From: Corynebacterium sp. HMSC27B11 | GTDB taxonomy: Bacteria; Actinomycetota; Actinomycetes; Mycobacteriales; Mycobacteriaceae | Length of the DNA: 64,000 bases | Assembly: GCF_001815985.1 (NCBI RefSeq) | Contig: NZ_KV823578.1 | Coordinates: forward strand, 81,633-145,632 | Direction: 5' to 3' | Part shown: positions 1-7,726 of the stretch, one piece after another | Layout of the letters: each line of letters begins with the position of its first letter | Position numbering within the stretch: position 1 is the stretch's first letter | Notes under the pieces: model-generated | What the model was told of the DNA's origin: nothing | Database searches by the model: none | Seen by the model: only the letters and a program-made list of their open reading frames with translations | Made by a program: the position numbers and the translations under genes

Positions 1-192
1 GAAGTCGCTGGCCCGGTCGCGGTCAGCGATGGGCTCCTTGGCCAGCTGATAGGGCTCCATGGGGCGGTGACCACGGCCGGGGACAGTCCACACCTCGGTG
101 CCGGAGAAAGGATTGACCTGCTTGATCGTCCCGTCGGGGAGCGTCGTCAGCGGGGGAACCGGGGCCGGGATGCGTCCTGAATTAGCAATCAC
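1..192 (-). CDS. DUF4921-like protein, N-terminal 64 residues (partial)
   Basis: The reading frame is open from a GTG at 192 to the window edge. It begins VIANSGRIPAPVPPLTTLPD and continues with a PFSGTEVWTVPGRG block. I recall this block from the uncharacterised actinobacterial DUF4921 family, which is thought to be related to HIT/galactose-1-phosphate uridylyltransferase folds. No catalytic motif lies in the visible part, so the function is not assigned. The gene runs off the left edge of the window and is divergent from the small acidic gene at 242. The family name is from memory and should be treated as provisional. Confidence 0.5.
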   Translation of the reverse strand, partial: MIANSGRIPAPVPPLTTLPDGTIKQVNPFSGTEVWTVPGRGHRPMEPYQLAKEPIADRDRASDF

Positions 193-228
193 ACCTGCCG
201 ATCCTAGCTAATCAATCAGCAAAGCTGC

Positions 229-234
229 CATACT
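229..234 (+). promoter_or_regulatory. -10 box of a probable leaderless promoter
   Basis: CATACT lies 7 nt before the ATG at 242. There is no separate purine-rich ribosome site beyond the G run that touches the start. Confidence 0.4.
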
Positions 235-241
235 TGGGGGC

Positions 242-622
242 ATGCCAAAGATTAGTTTTAGGATCTTGTCCACCGCTGCCCAGCGCGACGAGATCGAGCA
301 GGATTTCCGCACCCTCATCGACTCTTTCGGGCCCCGCCTCGACGCGGAACTGGCGGTGAAGACCGGCCTGACCCCCGACCCCGAGCTGGAGACCACCTGG
401 GTGGAGCTCTTCGGGGAGACCTCGGAGGACGACCCGACCTCCGGGGCCACCCTGGACGTCGCCGTCGCGAACTACGAGGGCGGGTCGATTTCCGGGCTGG
501 CGATGCAGTTCGCACACCTGCTCACCGTGATTGAGGACGAGCCCGCCGAGCCGCTGCTGCGCGAGGTGAAGGACGACCCGGGCACCCCGCGGGTGCCGTG
601 GCACCTCGAGGTCGCCCCGTAG
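242..622 (+). CDS. Hypothetical acidic protein, 126 aa
   Basis: The product begins MPKISFRILSTAAQRDEIEQ. It is soluble and acidic, with many Asp and Glu residues between about 30 and 80, and has no signal peptide, membrane segment or Cys. I do not recognise a domain. GC-rich third positions match the neighbouring genes, which supports real coding. It stands alone between the divergent DUF4921-like gene and the convergent amino-acid transporter. The start is favoured because a -10-like box sits 7 nt upstream. No function is offered. Confidence 0.7.
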   Translation: MPKISFRILSTAAQRDEIEQDFRTLIDSFGPRLDAELAVKTGLTPDPELETTWVELFGETSEDDPTSGATLDVAVANYEGGSISGLAMQFAHLLTVIEDEPAEPLLREVKDDPGTPRVPWHLEVAP

Positions 623-649
623 CGGCCAGGCTGTAGAAAACCATGTTTG

Positions 650-726
650 GAGCGCTCACCCCCGTCGCCCAAGAAGGCTAGAGCGCTCACCCGCGGGGAG
701 CACACCCCGAAAGCGAATGAGCGCTC
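650..726. repeat. Three copies of the palindrome GAGCGCTC
   Basis: The 8-bp palindrome occurs at 650-657, 681-688 and 719-726, in the gap between two convergent genes. The spacing is 31 and 38 bp. It could be coincidence in GC-rich DNA or a small protein-binding cluster. Confidence 0.35.
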
Positions 727-749
727 GTGCCTAGCGACGCCTCTCGCGC

Positions 750-1514
750 CTAAAGCAGGCTGGAGAGGAACTCCTGAGTGCGGGGGTGCTGGGGATTGTT
801 GATGAGGTCCTCAGCAGGGCCCTTCTCCACGATGACGCCGCCGTCCATGAAGGCCACCTCGTCGGCGACCTCGCGAGCAAAACCCATCTCGTGGGTGACG
901 ACCAGCATCGTCATCCCGTCGTCAGCCAGGGAGCGCATGACGCCCAGCACCTCGCCGACGAGCTCCGGGTCCAGGGCGGAGGTTGGCTCGTCGAAGAGCA
1001 TCAACTTCGGGCGCATCGCCAGGGCGCGCGCGATGGCCACGCGCTGCTGCTGACCACCGGAGAGCTGCACCGGGTACGCGTCCCGCTTGTTGGCCAGCCC
1101 GACCTGCTCCAACAGGGTCATGGCGTAACCGGTGGCGGTTTCCTTGTCCTCGCCGTTGACCAGCACCGGAGCCTCGATGATGTTCTCGAGCACCGTGCGG
1201 TGGGGGAAGAGGTTGAAGTGTTGGAAGACCATCCCGATGCCGCGGCGCTGCTTGGCTGCCGCTGCTTCCGAGATCTCGTACAGGGTGCCGTTTTTTTCCT
1301 GGTAGCCGATGAGCTCGCCATCGACCTCGATCCGGCCAGCGGTGACCTTCTCCAGGTGGTTGACGCAACGCAGCAGGGTGGACTTACCGGAACCGGATGG
1401 CCCGATCAGGCAGGTCACCGACCCCTTCGGGATCTCAAGGTCGATGCCCTTGAGCACGTCGAGGCGGCCGTAGTTCTTCCACACATCGCGGAAAGCAATC
1501 ATGGGGACGTTCAT
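750..1514 (-). CDS. Polar amino-acid ABC transporter, ATP-binding protein
   Basis: This is the 254-residue cytoplasmic ATPase of a GlnQ/HisP-type importer. Walker [10 protein letters not shown] is at residues 38-46, followed by the Q-loop region [10 protein letters not shown], the signature LSGGQQQR, Walker [14 protein letters not shown] and the switch histidine in VVTHEMGFA. The length is normal for the family. Its ATG overlaps the permease stop (ATGA), so it is the third gene of an SBP-permease-ATPase operon and translation is probably coupled. The substrate cannot be read from the ATPase; the family takes glutamine, glutamate, cystine or similar amino acids. Confidence 0.93.
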   Translation of the reverse strand: MNVPMIAFRDVWKNYGRLDVLKGIDLEIPKGSVTCLIGPSGSGKSTLLRCVNHLEKVTAGRIEVDGELIGYQEKNGTLYEISEAAAAKQRRGIGMVFQHFNLFPHRTVLENIIEAPVLVNGEDKETATGYAMTLLEQVGLANKRDAYPVQLSGGQQQRVAIARALAMRPKLMLFDEPTSALDPELVGEVLGVMRSLADDGMTMLVVTHEMGFAREVADEVAFMDGGVIVEKGPAEDLINNPQHPRTQEFLSSLL

Positions 1515-2488
1515 CGATTATTCTCCGTAACGCTGTCGTCGTCCTTGATGGAAATATTGCGCGGCGGCACGCCTTCCGCATCGGTGAAGGCGGCGAGCTG
1601 GCGGGAAGTCAGCTGGCGGGAGGACCCGCGCGAGAAGTAGCGCTCCAGGTAGTGCTGGCCCACCATCAGCACGCTGGTGATCACCAGGTACCAGCTGGCC
1701 GCCACGAGCAGCAGCGGGACCGGCTGGAAGATGCTGTTGGAAATGTCCGTCGCCTTGCCGAAGAGCTCGCCGGAGTACGGCACCACGATGACCAGGGAGG
1801 TCGTCTTCAGCATGCTGATCAGCTCGTTGCCGGTCGGCGGGATGATGATGCGCATCGCCTGGGGCAGCACGGTGCGTCGCATGTTCTGCCACCAGGTCAT
1901 GCCGAGTGCCTTGGAGGCCTCGGACTGGCCCTCTGGGACGGCCTGGATGCCCGCGCGGACGATCTCGGCCATGTAGGCGGCCTCGTTGAGGCCCAGGCCG
2001 ATGACGGCGAGCCAGAACATGTTGGACAGGAAGTCCTGCATGTCGATTTCCGCGATGCCGATGTTGACCACCTGGTAGATCGAGCCCAGCAGGCCCCAGA
2101 ACATCAGCTGCACGTAGACCGGGGTGCCGCGGAAGACCCACAGGAACAGCCAGGACACGCCGCGCAGCACGCCGTTGGGGGACATGCGCAGCACGGCGAT
2201 GATGGAGCCCAGCACCACGCCGAGGATCATGGCCAGTACCGTCAGCAGGAGGGTGTGGCCTGCGGCGACGGCGATGCGCGTGTCGAAGATGTACTGCCGG
2301 TAGGTGTCCCAGCCATAGGCTTCGTTACCCGCTGCGCTGATGACGAACCACGCCAGCAGGATCACGAGCACGGCGGCGGTGATCCAGCGGCCGGGGTGGC
2401 GCAGCGGGACTGCCTTATTGGACGACGGCCGGCGGCGTGGCTCGTCGGAAATCACGGTTGTCCGGGAGCTGTTGTTAGCGGTGCTCAC
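1511..2488 (-). CDS. Polar amino-acid ABC transporter, permease
   Basis: This is a 325-residue His/Glu/Gln/Arg/opine-type inner-membrane permease. An N-terminal tail of about 45 polar residues precedes the first hydrophobic helix ([15 protein letters not shown]). The EAA loop that docks the ATPase is seen as [20 protein letters not shown]. The C-terminal 30 residues are polar and extend past the last helix, which makes the protein longer than typical family members of about 220-280 residues. It overlaps the binding-protein gene by 14 nt and the ATPase gene by 4 nt, as expected for a coupled operon. Confidence 0.92.
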   Translation of the reverse strand: MSTANNSSRTTVISDEPRRRPSSNKAVPLRHPGRWITAAVLVILLAWFVISAAGNEAYGWDTYRQYIFDTRIAVAAGHTLLLTVLAMILGVVLGSIIAVLRMSPNGVLRGVSWLFLWVFRGTPVYVQLMFWGLLGSIYQVVNIGIAEIDMQDFLSNMFWLAVIGLGLNEAAYMAEIVRAGIQAVPEGQSEASKALGMTWWQNMRRTVLPQAMRIIIPPTGNELISMLKTTSLVIVVPYSGELFGKATDISNSIFQPVPLLLVAASWYLVITSVLMVGQHYLERYFSRGSSRQLTSRQLAAFTDAEGVPPRNISIKDDDSVTENNR

Positions 2489-3482
2489 GGCGCCTCCTGT
2501 TCATCGTGCGGTTGGTGCCCCGGCGCTTGCGATTGCCGGTGGCGGCGGGCAGCTGGTTGTGTCGCTGGCGGGCCTGGGGCAGTGGCTTCAGGTTGAAGGT
2601 CACCTCGTCCAGGGCGCCTTCCTCCAGCCCCCAGGGCTCGAGGATCTTCTCATAGGTGCCATCGTCCATCATGTCCTGCAGGGCCGCGGCGAAGGCGTGG
2701 CCCAGCTCGGAACCCTTCGGGAAGGCCCAGCCAAATGGGGCGGTGTCGAAGGCGTCGCCGATCTGGACGAGCTTGTCCTCCGAGCGCTGGATCGCGTAGG
2801 CGATGACGGAGGAATCCGAGCTATAGGCATCGGCACGCTTGAGGATCGTGGCGGTCGCGGCGGCGTCCGCGGTGGGGTAGACCAGCTTGTCGATCGCTGG
2901 CTTTCCATCCTCGACGCAGGCCTGGCTCTTCTCCTCGACCTCGTCCGTATCCGAGTAGGTGCCCTTCTGTACCGCGACGGTCAAGCCACACGCATCGCTC
3001 GGGTCAATGCTCTTTTCCCGGCCTGGCTGGGTTGCCCAGGCGATACCGGCGCTGAAAAAGTCCACGAAGTCGTAGCTCTTCTGGCGTTCCTCGGTGTCGG
3101 TGAAGGCCGACGCGCCGACGTCGATGGTGCCGGCGGAGACTGCGGGCAGAATGAGGTTGAAGTCCATCTGGCGCGGAACCACGTCGAGACCCAGCTTCGA
3201 ACCAGCCGCCCGGACCAGATCCATCTCGAATCCGATGATCTTGCCCTGCGAGTCCTTGAACTCATTGGGGGCGTACGGGGTGTTCGCGCCTACCGACAGG
3301 GTGCCCTTGTCCTGGAACTTCTGGGGGACCATGCCGACCAGCTCCGGTTTGGCCGGGGGCAGGATCTCCTCCCAGCCATCGGGATTGCCGAGCTCTTCAT
3401 TCGTCACGCACCCGGTGAGGACGAGGGCTGCCGTGGCGAGGATCGCCGCCACAGCAGACCGGTGTTTCGGGTGATTGTTCAT
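2475..3482 (-). CDS. Polar amino-acid ABC transporter, substrate-binding lipoprotein
   Basis: This is a 335-residue family 3 solute-binding protein. The N-terminus is a lipoprotein signal with lipobox LTGC near residue 25, so it should be anchored outside the membrane. The core has the usual SVGANTPYAPNEF start, the helix motif GFEMDLVRAAGSKLG and the IDVGASAFTDTEER segment. The last 30 or so residues are unusual: after the normal end of the domain there is an Arg-rich tail (RNRKRRGTN and NRRRREHR) that runs over the permease start. The ATG at 3482 has a TAATAT -10 box 7 nt upstream on its strand, so the mRNA is probably leaderless. Confidence 0.9.
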   Translation of the reverse strand: MNNHPKHRSAVAAILATAALVLTGCVTNEELGNPDGWEEILPPAKPELVGMVPQKFQDKGTLSVGANTPYAPNEFKDSQGKIIGFEMDLVRAAGSKLGLDVVPRQMDFNLILPAVSAGTIDVGASAFTDTEERQKSYDFVDFFSAGIAWATQPGREKSIDPSDACGLTVAVQKGTYSDTDEVEEKSQACVEDGKPAIDKLVYPTADAAATATILKRADAYSSDSSVIAYAIQRSEDKLVQIGDAFDTAPFGWAFPKGSELGHAFAAALQDMMDDGTYEKILEPWGLEEGALDEVTFNLKPLPQARQRHNQLPAATGNRKRRGTNRTMNRRRREHR

Positions 3483-3489
3483 GCGGGCA

Positions 3490-3521
3490 ATATTAACGGA
3501 TGACCAGCTGGGCCTTAATAT
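3490..3521. promoter_or_regulatory. Divergent leaderless -10 boxes for the SBP gene and ogt
   Basis: TAATAT is present on both strands. On the minus strand it is at 3490-3495, 7 nt before the ATG at 3482. On the plus strand it is at 3516-3521, 8 nt before the ATG at 3530. The two transcripts would diverge from a gap of about 20 bp between the boxes. Confidence 0.5.
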
Positions 3522-3529
3522 CGGATGCT

Positions 3530-4063
3530 ATGGACGCCAACTTTTCTTTCGGCGGGGTTGCTCCGCGGCGCCGTTACGCTGTCCTGGGGTCCCCGGTGGG
3601 CAGGCTATGGCTCATCGCGGATGGGGAGAATCTGATCGGTTGTTGGTTCGATCAGCCTGACAGGATTCCGGATCTCACCGAGGTCAGGAAGGTCCCTGCT
3701 GCGTCCGATGCGGTTCTTGGGAGTGCTGCGAGCATTCTGGCCCGCTTCTTCGACGGCGACGTTGCGGCCCTGGACGAGGCCCGGGACCTGCCGCTGGCTC
3801 CGTCTGGTACCGCGATGCAGCAGGCTGTGTGGCAGGAACTGCGGCGCATTCCGGTGGGGCAGACGCGCAGCTATCAGGAGGTAGCGCGTAGCATTGGTCG
3901 GCCGAAGGCGGCACGGCCGGTGGGCCAGGCCGTGGGCCGCAATCCCATCAGCATTCTCGTGCCGTGCCACCGCGTGGTGGGGGCCGACGGGTCCCTCACA
4001 GGTTTCGGTGGTGGCCTGGAGCGCAAGATCGAATTATTGACCCGCGAAGGAGCAAGACTATGA
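3530..4063 (+). CDS. ogt: Methylated-DNA-[protein]-cysteine S-methyltransferase
   Basis: This suicide repair protein moves the alkyl group from O6-methylguanine to its own cysteine. The active site VPCHRVVG is intact, with Cys146 counted from this start. The winged-helix DNA-binding part with the RPKAARPVGQAVGRNP stretch lies just before it. The length of 177 residues is normal. An ATG at 3500 is also in frame, but it would leave only 17 nt to the divergent gene. The ATG at 3530 follows a TAATAT box by 8 nt and is preferred. The stop overlaps the glutaminase ATG (ATGA), so ogt heads a three-gene coupled operon. Confidence 0.9.
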   Translation: MDANFSFGGVAPRRRYAVLGSPVGRLWLIADGENLIGCWFDQPDRIPDLTEVRKVPAASDAVLGSAASILARFFDGDVAALDEARDLPLAPSGTAMQQAVWQELRRIPVGQTRSYQEVARSIGRPKAARPVGQAVGRNPISILVPCHRVVGADGSLTGFGGGLERKIELLTREGARL

Positions 4064-5298
4064 AACGCCACATGGTGCATGGGTACCTGCAGGAAATCCT
4101 GGAGGACCTGAAGGACTCCGACGGTGGCGAGGTCGCGGACTACATCCCGGAGCTGGCGACCGCCGACCCGGAGCCGTTCGCGGTCGCGCTGGCCACCACC
4201 GACGGCGCCGTCTATAGCGCGGGTCTCAACGAGGGGGACGACGAGCTGGAGTTCACGATCCAGTCCGCGTCCAAGCCCTTCGTCTATGCCGCGGCGATCC
4301 AGGAGCGGGGGCTGAAGAAGGTGCGCGCCACAGTGGGCATGGAGCCTTCGGGTGAGGCCTTCAACGAGCTCAGCCTCGACCCGGGCAGCAACCGGCCAAT
4401 GAACCCGATGATCAACGCGGGCGCCATCGCGGTCAACCAGCTCATCAACGGCGAGGACTCCACTGTCGAGGAGCGCACCGAGGTGATCCGGCAGTTCCTG
4501 AGCGAGCTGGCGGGCCGGGACCTGGAGATCGACTACGTCGTCTGCGACTCCGAGCTGGAGGTCGCGGACCGCAACCTTTCCATCGCCCACATGCTCCGCA
4601 GCCACGGAATCATCGAGGACATGGCCCACGACGCGGTGGAGAGCTATACCCAGCAGTGCTCCGTCAAGGTCACGGTGCGGGATCTGGCGGTGATGGCCGC
4701 GACGTTGGCGAGCGGGGGAATCCAGCCGCTGACGGGCAAGCGCGTGGTCTCCTCGCTGGTCTCCCGACAGGTGCAGGCGGTGATGTCTTCTGCCGGGATG
4801 TACAACCTCGCGGGCCGGTGGATGTCCGTGGTCGGCATCCCCGCGAAGTCCGGTGTCTCCGGTGGCATCATGGGCACGCTGCCCGGAGTGATGGGGCTGG
4901 CCACGTTCTCGCCGCGATTGGATAAGACGGGAAACTCGGTGCGCGGTGTAAAAACTTTCCACCGTCTCTCGGAAGACATGAGCCTGCACCTGATGGGCCT
5001 GCGCCAGCGCGGAGATACGGCGGTGCGCGACATCATCACCCGCGAGGACGGGCCGGATGGTCGCACCACCACTATCGAACTCCAAGGAATCATTGATTTT
5101 GCGGCTGCGGAGAACGCGTGGCGTACTATTCTTCAAGAAGAAAAACTCGCCGACCGGGTGGTGTTCGATCTCTCCGAGGTCGCTTCGGTTAATGACATTG
5201 GCCGACGCATGGTCGTCCAGGGCTTCCAGGGCCTGCGCACCGCGGGCCGCAACGTTATCCTCAAAGACCCCCGAAAGCTTTTCCCTGAATTGTCATGA
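4060..5298 (+). CDS. glsA: Glutaminase with C-terminal STAS domain
   Basis: The product hydrolyses glutamine to glutamate and ammonia. It is 412 residues: residues 1-300 are a serine-dependent beta-lactamase-fold glutaminase, with the SxxK pair at S69 and K72 in QSASKPF, plus NPMINAGAI, MYNLAGRW and AKSGVSGG. From about 310 a STAS domain follows, including VVFDLSEVASVNDIGRRM. Bacterial glutaminases are usually about 310 residues, so the STAS part is a real fusion. It may serve regulation or protein contact, which is an inference. The start overlaps the ogt stop and the stop overlaps the next ATG. Confidence 0.93.
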   Translation: MKRHMVHGYLQEILEDLKDSDGGEVADYIPELATADPEPFAVALATTDGAVYSAGLNEGDDELEFTIQSASKPFVYAAAIQERGLKKVRATVGMEPSGEAFNELSLDPGSNRPMNPMINAGAIAVNQLINGEDSTVEERTEVIRQFLSELAGRDLEIDYVVCDSELEVADRNLSIAHMLRSHGIIEDMAHDAVESYTQQCSVKVTVRDLAVMAATLASGGIQPLTGKRVVSSLVSRQVQAVMSSAGMYNLAGRWMSVVGIPAKSGVSGGIMGTLPGVMGLATFSPRLDKTGNSVRGVKTFHRLSEDMSLHLMGLRQRGDTAVRDIITREDGPDGRTTTIELQGIIDFAAAENAWRTILQEEKLADRVVFDLSEVASVNDIGRRMVVQGFQGLRTAGRNVILKDPRKLFPELS

Positions 5299-6671
5299 CT
5301 CCGCAGCCCACGGCCCAGCCCGTGCAACACCAGTCCAAGCGCTTACCCGGTAAGCCGTGGGCCTACCTCGCCGTCATCGCCGCGATTTTCGTCGTGGCTC
5401 GTGCCGAGCTCAGCCAGCAGATGCTCAGCTCGAAGGCCTCCCTGTTCCGCGTTCCCATCGACTTCATCGTCTACCGCCGCGGTGGTGCGCTGGTGCAGCA
5501 GGGTCAGGACGTCTACGCCGGCGGGTTGGTAGGCAAGCTGCCTTTTACCTATCCGCCGTTCTCGGCGTGGTTGTTTAGCGCATTCTCGCACGTCCCCGCA
5601 GTGGTGGGGGCAGTGTTGTGGCAGTTCGGTGCCTTCCTGCTGTTGCTCATCATTCTCGTGGCGATCATTGCCGAGCGTGGCTACCGCGTGAGCGGGGCGA
5701 CAGTGGGATTTGCGACCCTGCTCGGTATCGCGAGTTTCGCGCTCGTCCCGATCCGGGAGGGCTTCTTCTTCGGCCAGATCAACCTGCTGCTCATGGCATT
5801 GGTGGCAGCGGACGTGCTGCGGTCCCCGGCCAATCGGTGGCGCAGCGATATCGGGATTGCGACGGGGATCGCGGCGGGAATCAAGCTCGTGCCCGCGTTC
5901 TTCTGGCTGGTGTTTATCGTCCGGCGCCAGTGGTGGGCGCTCGCCCGCTCGGTCGCCGCATTCTTCGTGACGGTGGGCATCGGTTTTCTCTTCGTCAAGG
6001 ACGCCGGCACGTACTGGGCCGAGAAGATGCTCGACTCCTCACGGGTCGGTGAGGCGATCAACCCCGGCGCCCAGTCTCTGGGAGTGGTGCTGGAGCGCAC
6101 CTTCCACACGGAGAGCAAGCTCTTCTGGGCGCTGGGCTGTGTCCTCATCCTCGGCGTGACCGTCGCCGTGCTGTGGCAGGCGCACCGGCAGGATCACCGC
6201 ACCGCCGAGCTGGGTTTTGCTGGTGTCGCGTTGGTGATGGTCTCGCCGTTTTCCTGGATGCACCACTGGGTCTGGGTGATCCCGGTGCTGCTCTGCGTGG
6301 CCGACCAGGTGATCACATGGGTGCCCCGGTGGTGGGGGACGCTGCTGGCGATTCTGACAGTGGGGGTGTGCGCGGTACCTTTCATCACCCGCCATATCGC
6401 CCCGGCGATGGGGCTGTGGCATCAGGTGCGCTGGCCCGGGCCCTTCGCCATGGGTTATGTGCTGTGGGGCATGGTGCTGCTGGTGCTGGCCGCGGTCGTA
6501 CTCTGGTGGCCGGTCGTCATGACGCATGTGCGCCGGGACAGTGAGGACTCGCCCAACGATCCCGAAGGGGAGAAGGCCACCGCGCCGGGCAGTCAGACGC
6601 CGGATACAGGGACGCCGGGCACTCAGACGCTGGATACAGGGGCCCCAGGCGCTGAGGTGGCGACGTCCTAG
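5295..6671 (+). CDS. GT87-type (DUF2029) integral-membrane glycosyltransferase
   Basis: This 458-residue polytopic membrane protein has about ten hydrophobic helices. An early periplasmic loop contains DFIVYRRGGALV and later FTYPPFSAW, which matches the polyprenyl-phosphomannose-dependent alpha-mannosyltransferases (GT87: PimE, MptC and relatives). In Corynebacteriales these extend phosphatidylinositol mannosides, lipomannan or arabinomannan. The donor and acceptor here are unknown. The C-terminal 45 residues are a hydrophilic Thr/Pro/Gly tail containing a near-perfect 10-residue duplication. The ATG overlaps the glsA stop by 4 nt. Confidence 0.8.
   Translation: MTPQPTAQPVQHQSKRLPGKPWAYLAVIAAIFVVARAELSQQMLSSKASLFRVPIDFIVYRRGGALVQQGQDVYAGGLVGKLPFTYPPFSAWLFSAFSHVPAVVGAVLWQFGAFLLLLIILVAIIAERGYRVSGATVGFATLLGIASFALVPIREGFFFGQINLLLMALVAADVLRSPANRWRSDIGIATGIAAGIKLVPAFFWLVFIVRRQWWALARSVAAFFVTVGIGFLFVKDAGTYWAEKMLDSSRVGEAINPGAQSLGVVLERTFHTESKLFWALGCVLILGVTVAVLWQAHRQDHRTAELGFAGVALVMVSPFSWMHHWVWVIPVLLCVADQVITWVPRWWGTLLAILTVGVCAVPFITRHIAPAMGLWHQVRWPGPFAMGYVLWGMVLLVLAAVVLWWPVVMTHVRRDSEDSPNDPEGEKATAPGSQTPDTGTPGTQTLDTGAPGAEVATS
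6584..6643 (+). repeat. 30-bp tandem duplication in the GT87 gene tail
   Basis: Two adjacent 30-bp units at 6584-6613 and 6614-6643 differ at only a few bases. They encode two near-identical Gly/Thr/Pro/Asp decapeptides in the C-terminal tail, so the duplication preserves the frame. Confidence 0.75.
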
Positions 6672-6678
6672 CTGGCAG

Positions 6679-6684
6679 TAGACT
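6679..6684 (+). promoter_or_regulatory. -10 box, probable leaderless promoter of the TauE/SafE gene
   Basis: TAGACT lies 8 nt before the ATG at 6693 and just after the stop of the upstream gene, so the exporter can be expressed apart from the ogt operon. Confidence 0.45.
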
Positions 6685-6692
6685 GCCTACAC

Positions 6693-7454
6693 ATGGAACT
6701 GACCATCGTGGCTTTCGTGTGCATCCTCGCGGCGATCTTCGTCGGCGCGATGATGCAGCGGATCTCCGGGATGGGGCTGGGGCTACTCGGCGCGCCCGTT
6801 GTGGCGTTGGTCGTAGGCCCCGTGGCGGGAGTGCTCGTCATCAACGTGGTCGCAACCGTCAACGCCGTCATGCAATCCGCCTCCGTGTGGGAGAACATCG
6901 ATTGGCGGAAATTCTGGCTCATCGGACCCGTGATGGCGCTCGGGGCGTTGCCCGGCACCTGGGTGGTGCACAACACGCCACTGGGGCCGCTCCAGATGGT
7001 CGTCGGTGCCCTGGTGCTCCTCGCCCTGTTGGTGACCTCCCGGCTGCCGGAAAGGGCGCGGGTTGATGGGCCTCAATACGCCGTCGCAGCTGGGGTGGCC
7101 GGCGGTTTCATGAACACCTTGGCGGGTATCGCCGGGCCTGCGATCACGGTCTACGCCCAGGTCTCACGGTGGCCGACTCGCACCGTCGCCGCCACGCTGC
7201 AGCCGCTGTTCTTCGTTTCCGGGGCTCTCTCGCTGCTGTTTAAGGAACTGGGTGCTGAGCAGTCGATCTTCGCCACAGCACCCGTCGTGCTCTGGCCGCT
7301 GTGCCTCGTAGCCCTGGTGGTCGGCATCGCCACGGGCTCGAAACTTTCCCGCTACATTTCGCTCGAACGCGCCCACAAGCTCTCGTTGATCATGGCGACA
7401 CTGGGGGCAGGCGTTGTGATGCTTCGCGGAGCGATGCAGACCTTCGGAGGCTAG
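6693..7454 (+). CDS. TauE/SafE-family membrane transporter
   Basis: The 253-residue hydrophobic protein has about eight helices. Two related halves are visible in the repeated glycine-rich openings RISGMGLGLLGAPVVALVVG and VAGGFMNTLAGIAGPA. The family exports sulfite, sulfoacetate or related organosulfur anions, and many members remain unassigned. There is no sulfur gene next to it, so the substrate is open. Its TAG stop shares the bases CTAG with the stop of the convergent feoC-like gene. Confidence 0.85.
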   Translation: MELTIVAFVCILAAIFVGAMMQRISGMGLGLLGAPVVALVVGPVAGVLVINVVATVNAVMQSASVWENIDWRKFWLIGPVMALGALPGTWVVHNTPLGPLQMVVGALVLLALLVTSRLPERARVDGPQYAVAAGVAGGFMNTLAGIAGPAITVYAQVSRWPTRTVAATLQPLFFVSGALSLLFKELGAEQSIFATAPVVLWPLCLVALVVGIATGSKLSRYISLERAHKLSLIMATLGAGVVMLRGAMQTFGG

Positions 7455-7726
7455 TCGTACCGCGGGGGAGAGCTCAGCTTGAGCAACACTGGCCCGCGGT
7501 TCCCCGACGCCCCCGAACAGACCCTGGATTGCGGGCAGCGGTCGCAGCCGGTGCTCGGGCATCCCCCAATGGGCTCCCACACTAGCTGCGCACTGCGTTC
7601 CATGTGCGTCATGATCACCTCAACGGTGCCCTGCCCCAGATCCGTTTCCAGCGCGATGTCCACCGGCCGGGTCACCCCGCGGGTGATAGCCTCTGCGACC
7701 TTGGCTTGTGGCGTCATCGGCGTCAT
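7451..7726 (-). CDS. FeoC-like small winged-helix protein with four cysteines
   Basis: This 91-residue protein begins MTPMTPQAKVAEAITRGVTR. Residues 8-50 look like a helix-turn-helix or winged helix. Near residues 58-73 four cysteines follow in CPSTGCDRCPQSRVC. FeoC proteins of other bacteria have the same plan and bind an Fe-S cluster. The ATG overlaps the feoB stop (ATGA), so it is the last gene of feoABC. It may sense iron or oxygen or regulate FeoB; this follows from family knowledge and position. Longer upstream in-frame extensions would lie inside feoB and are not needed. Confidence 0.7.
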   Translation of the reverse strand: MTPMTPQAKVAEAITRGVTRPVDIALETDLGQGTVEVIMTHMERSAQLVWEPIGGCPSTGCDRCPQSRVCSGASGNRGPVLLKLSSPPRYD

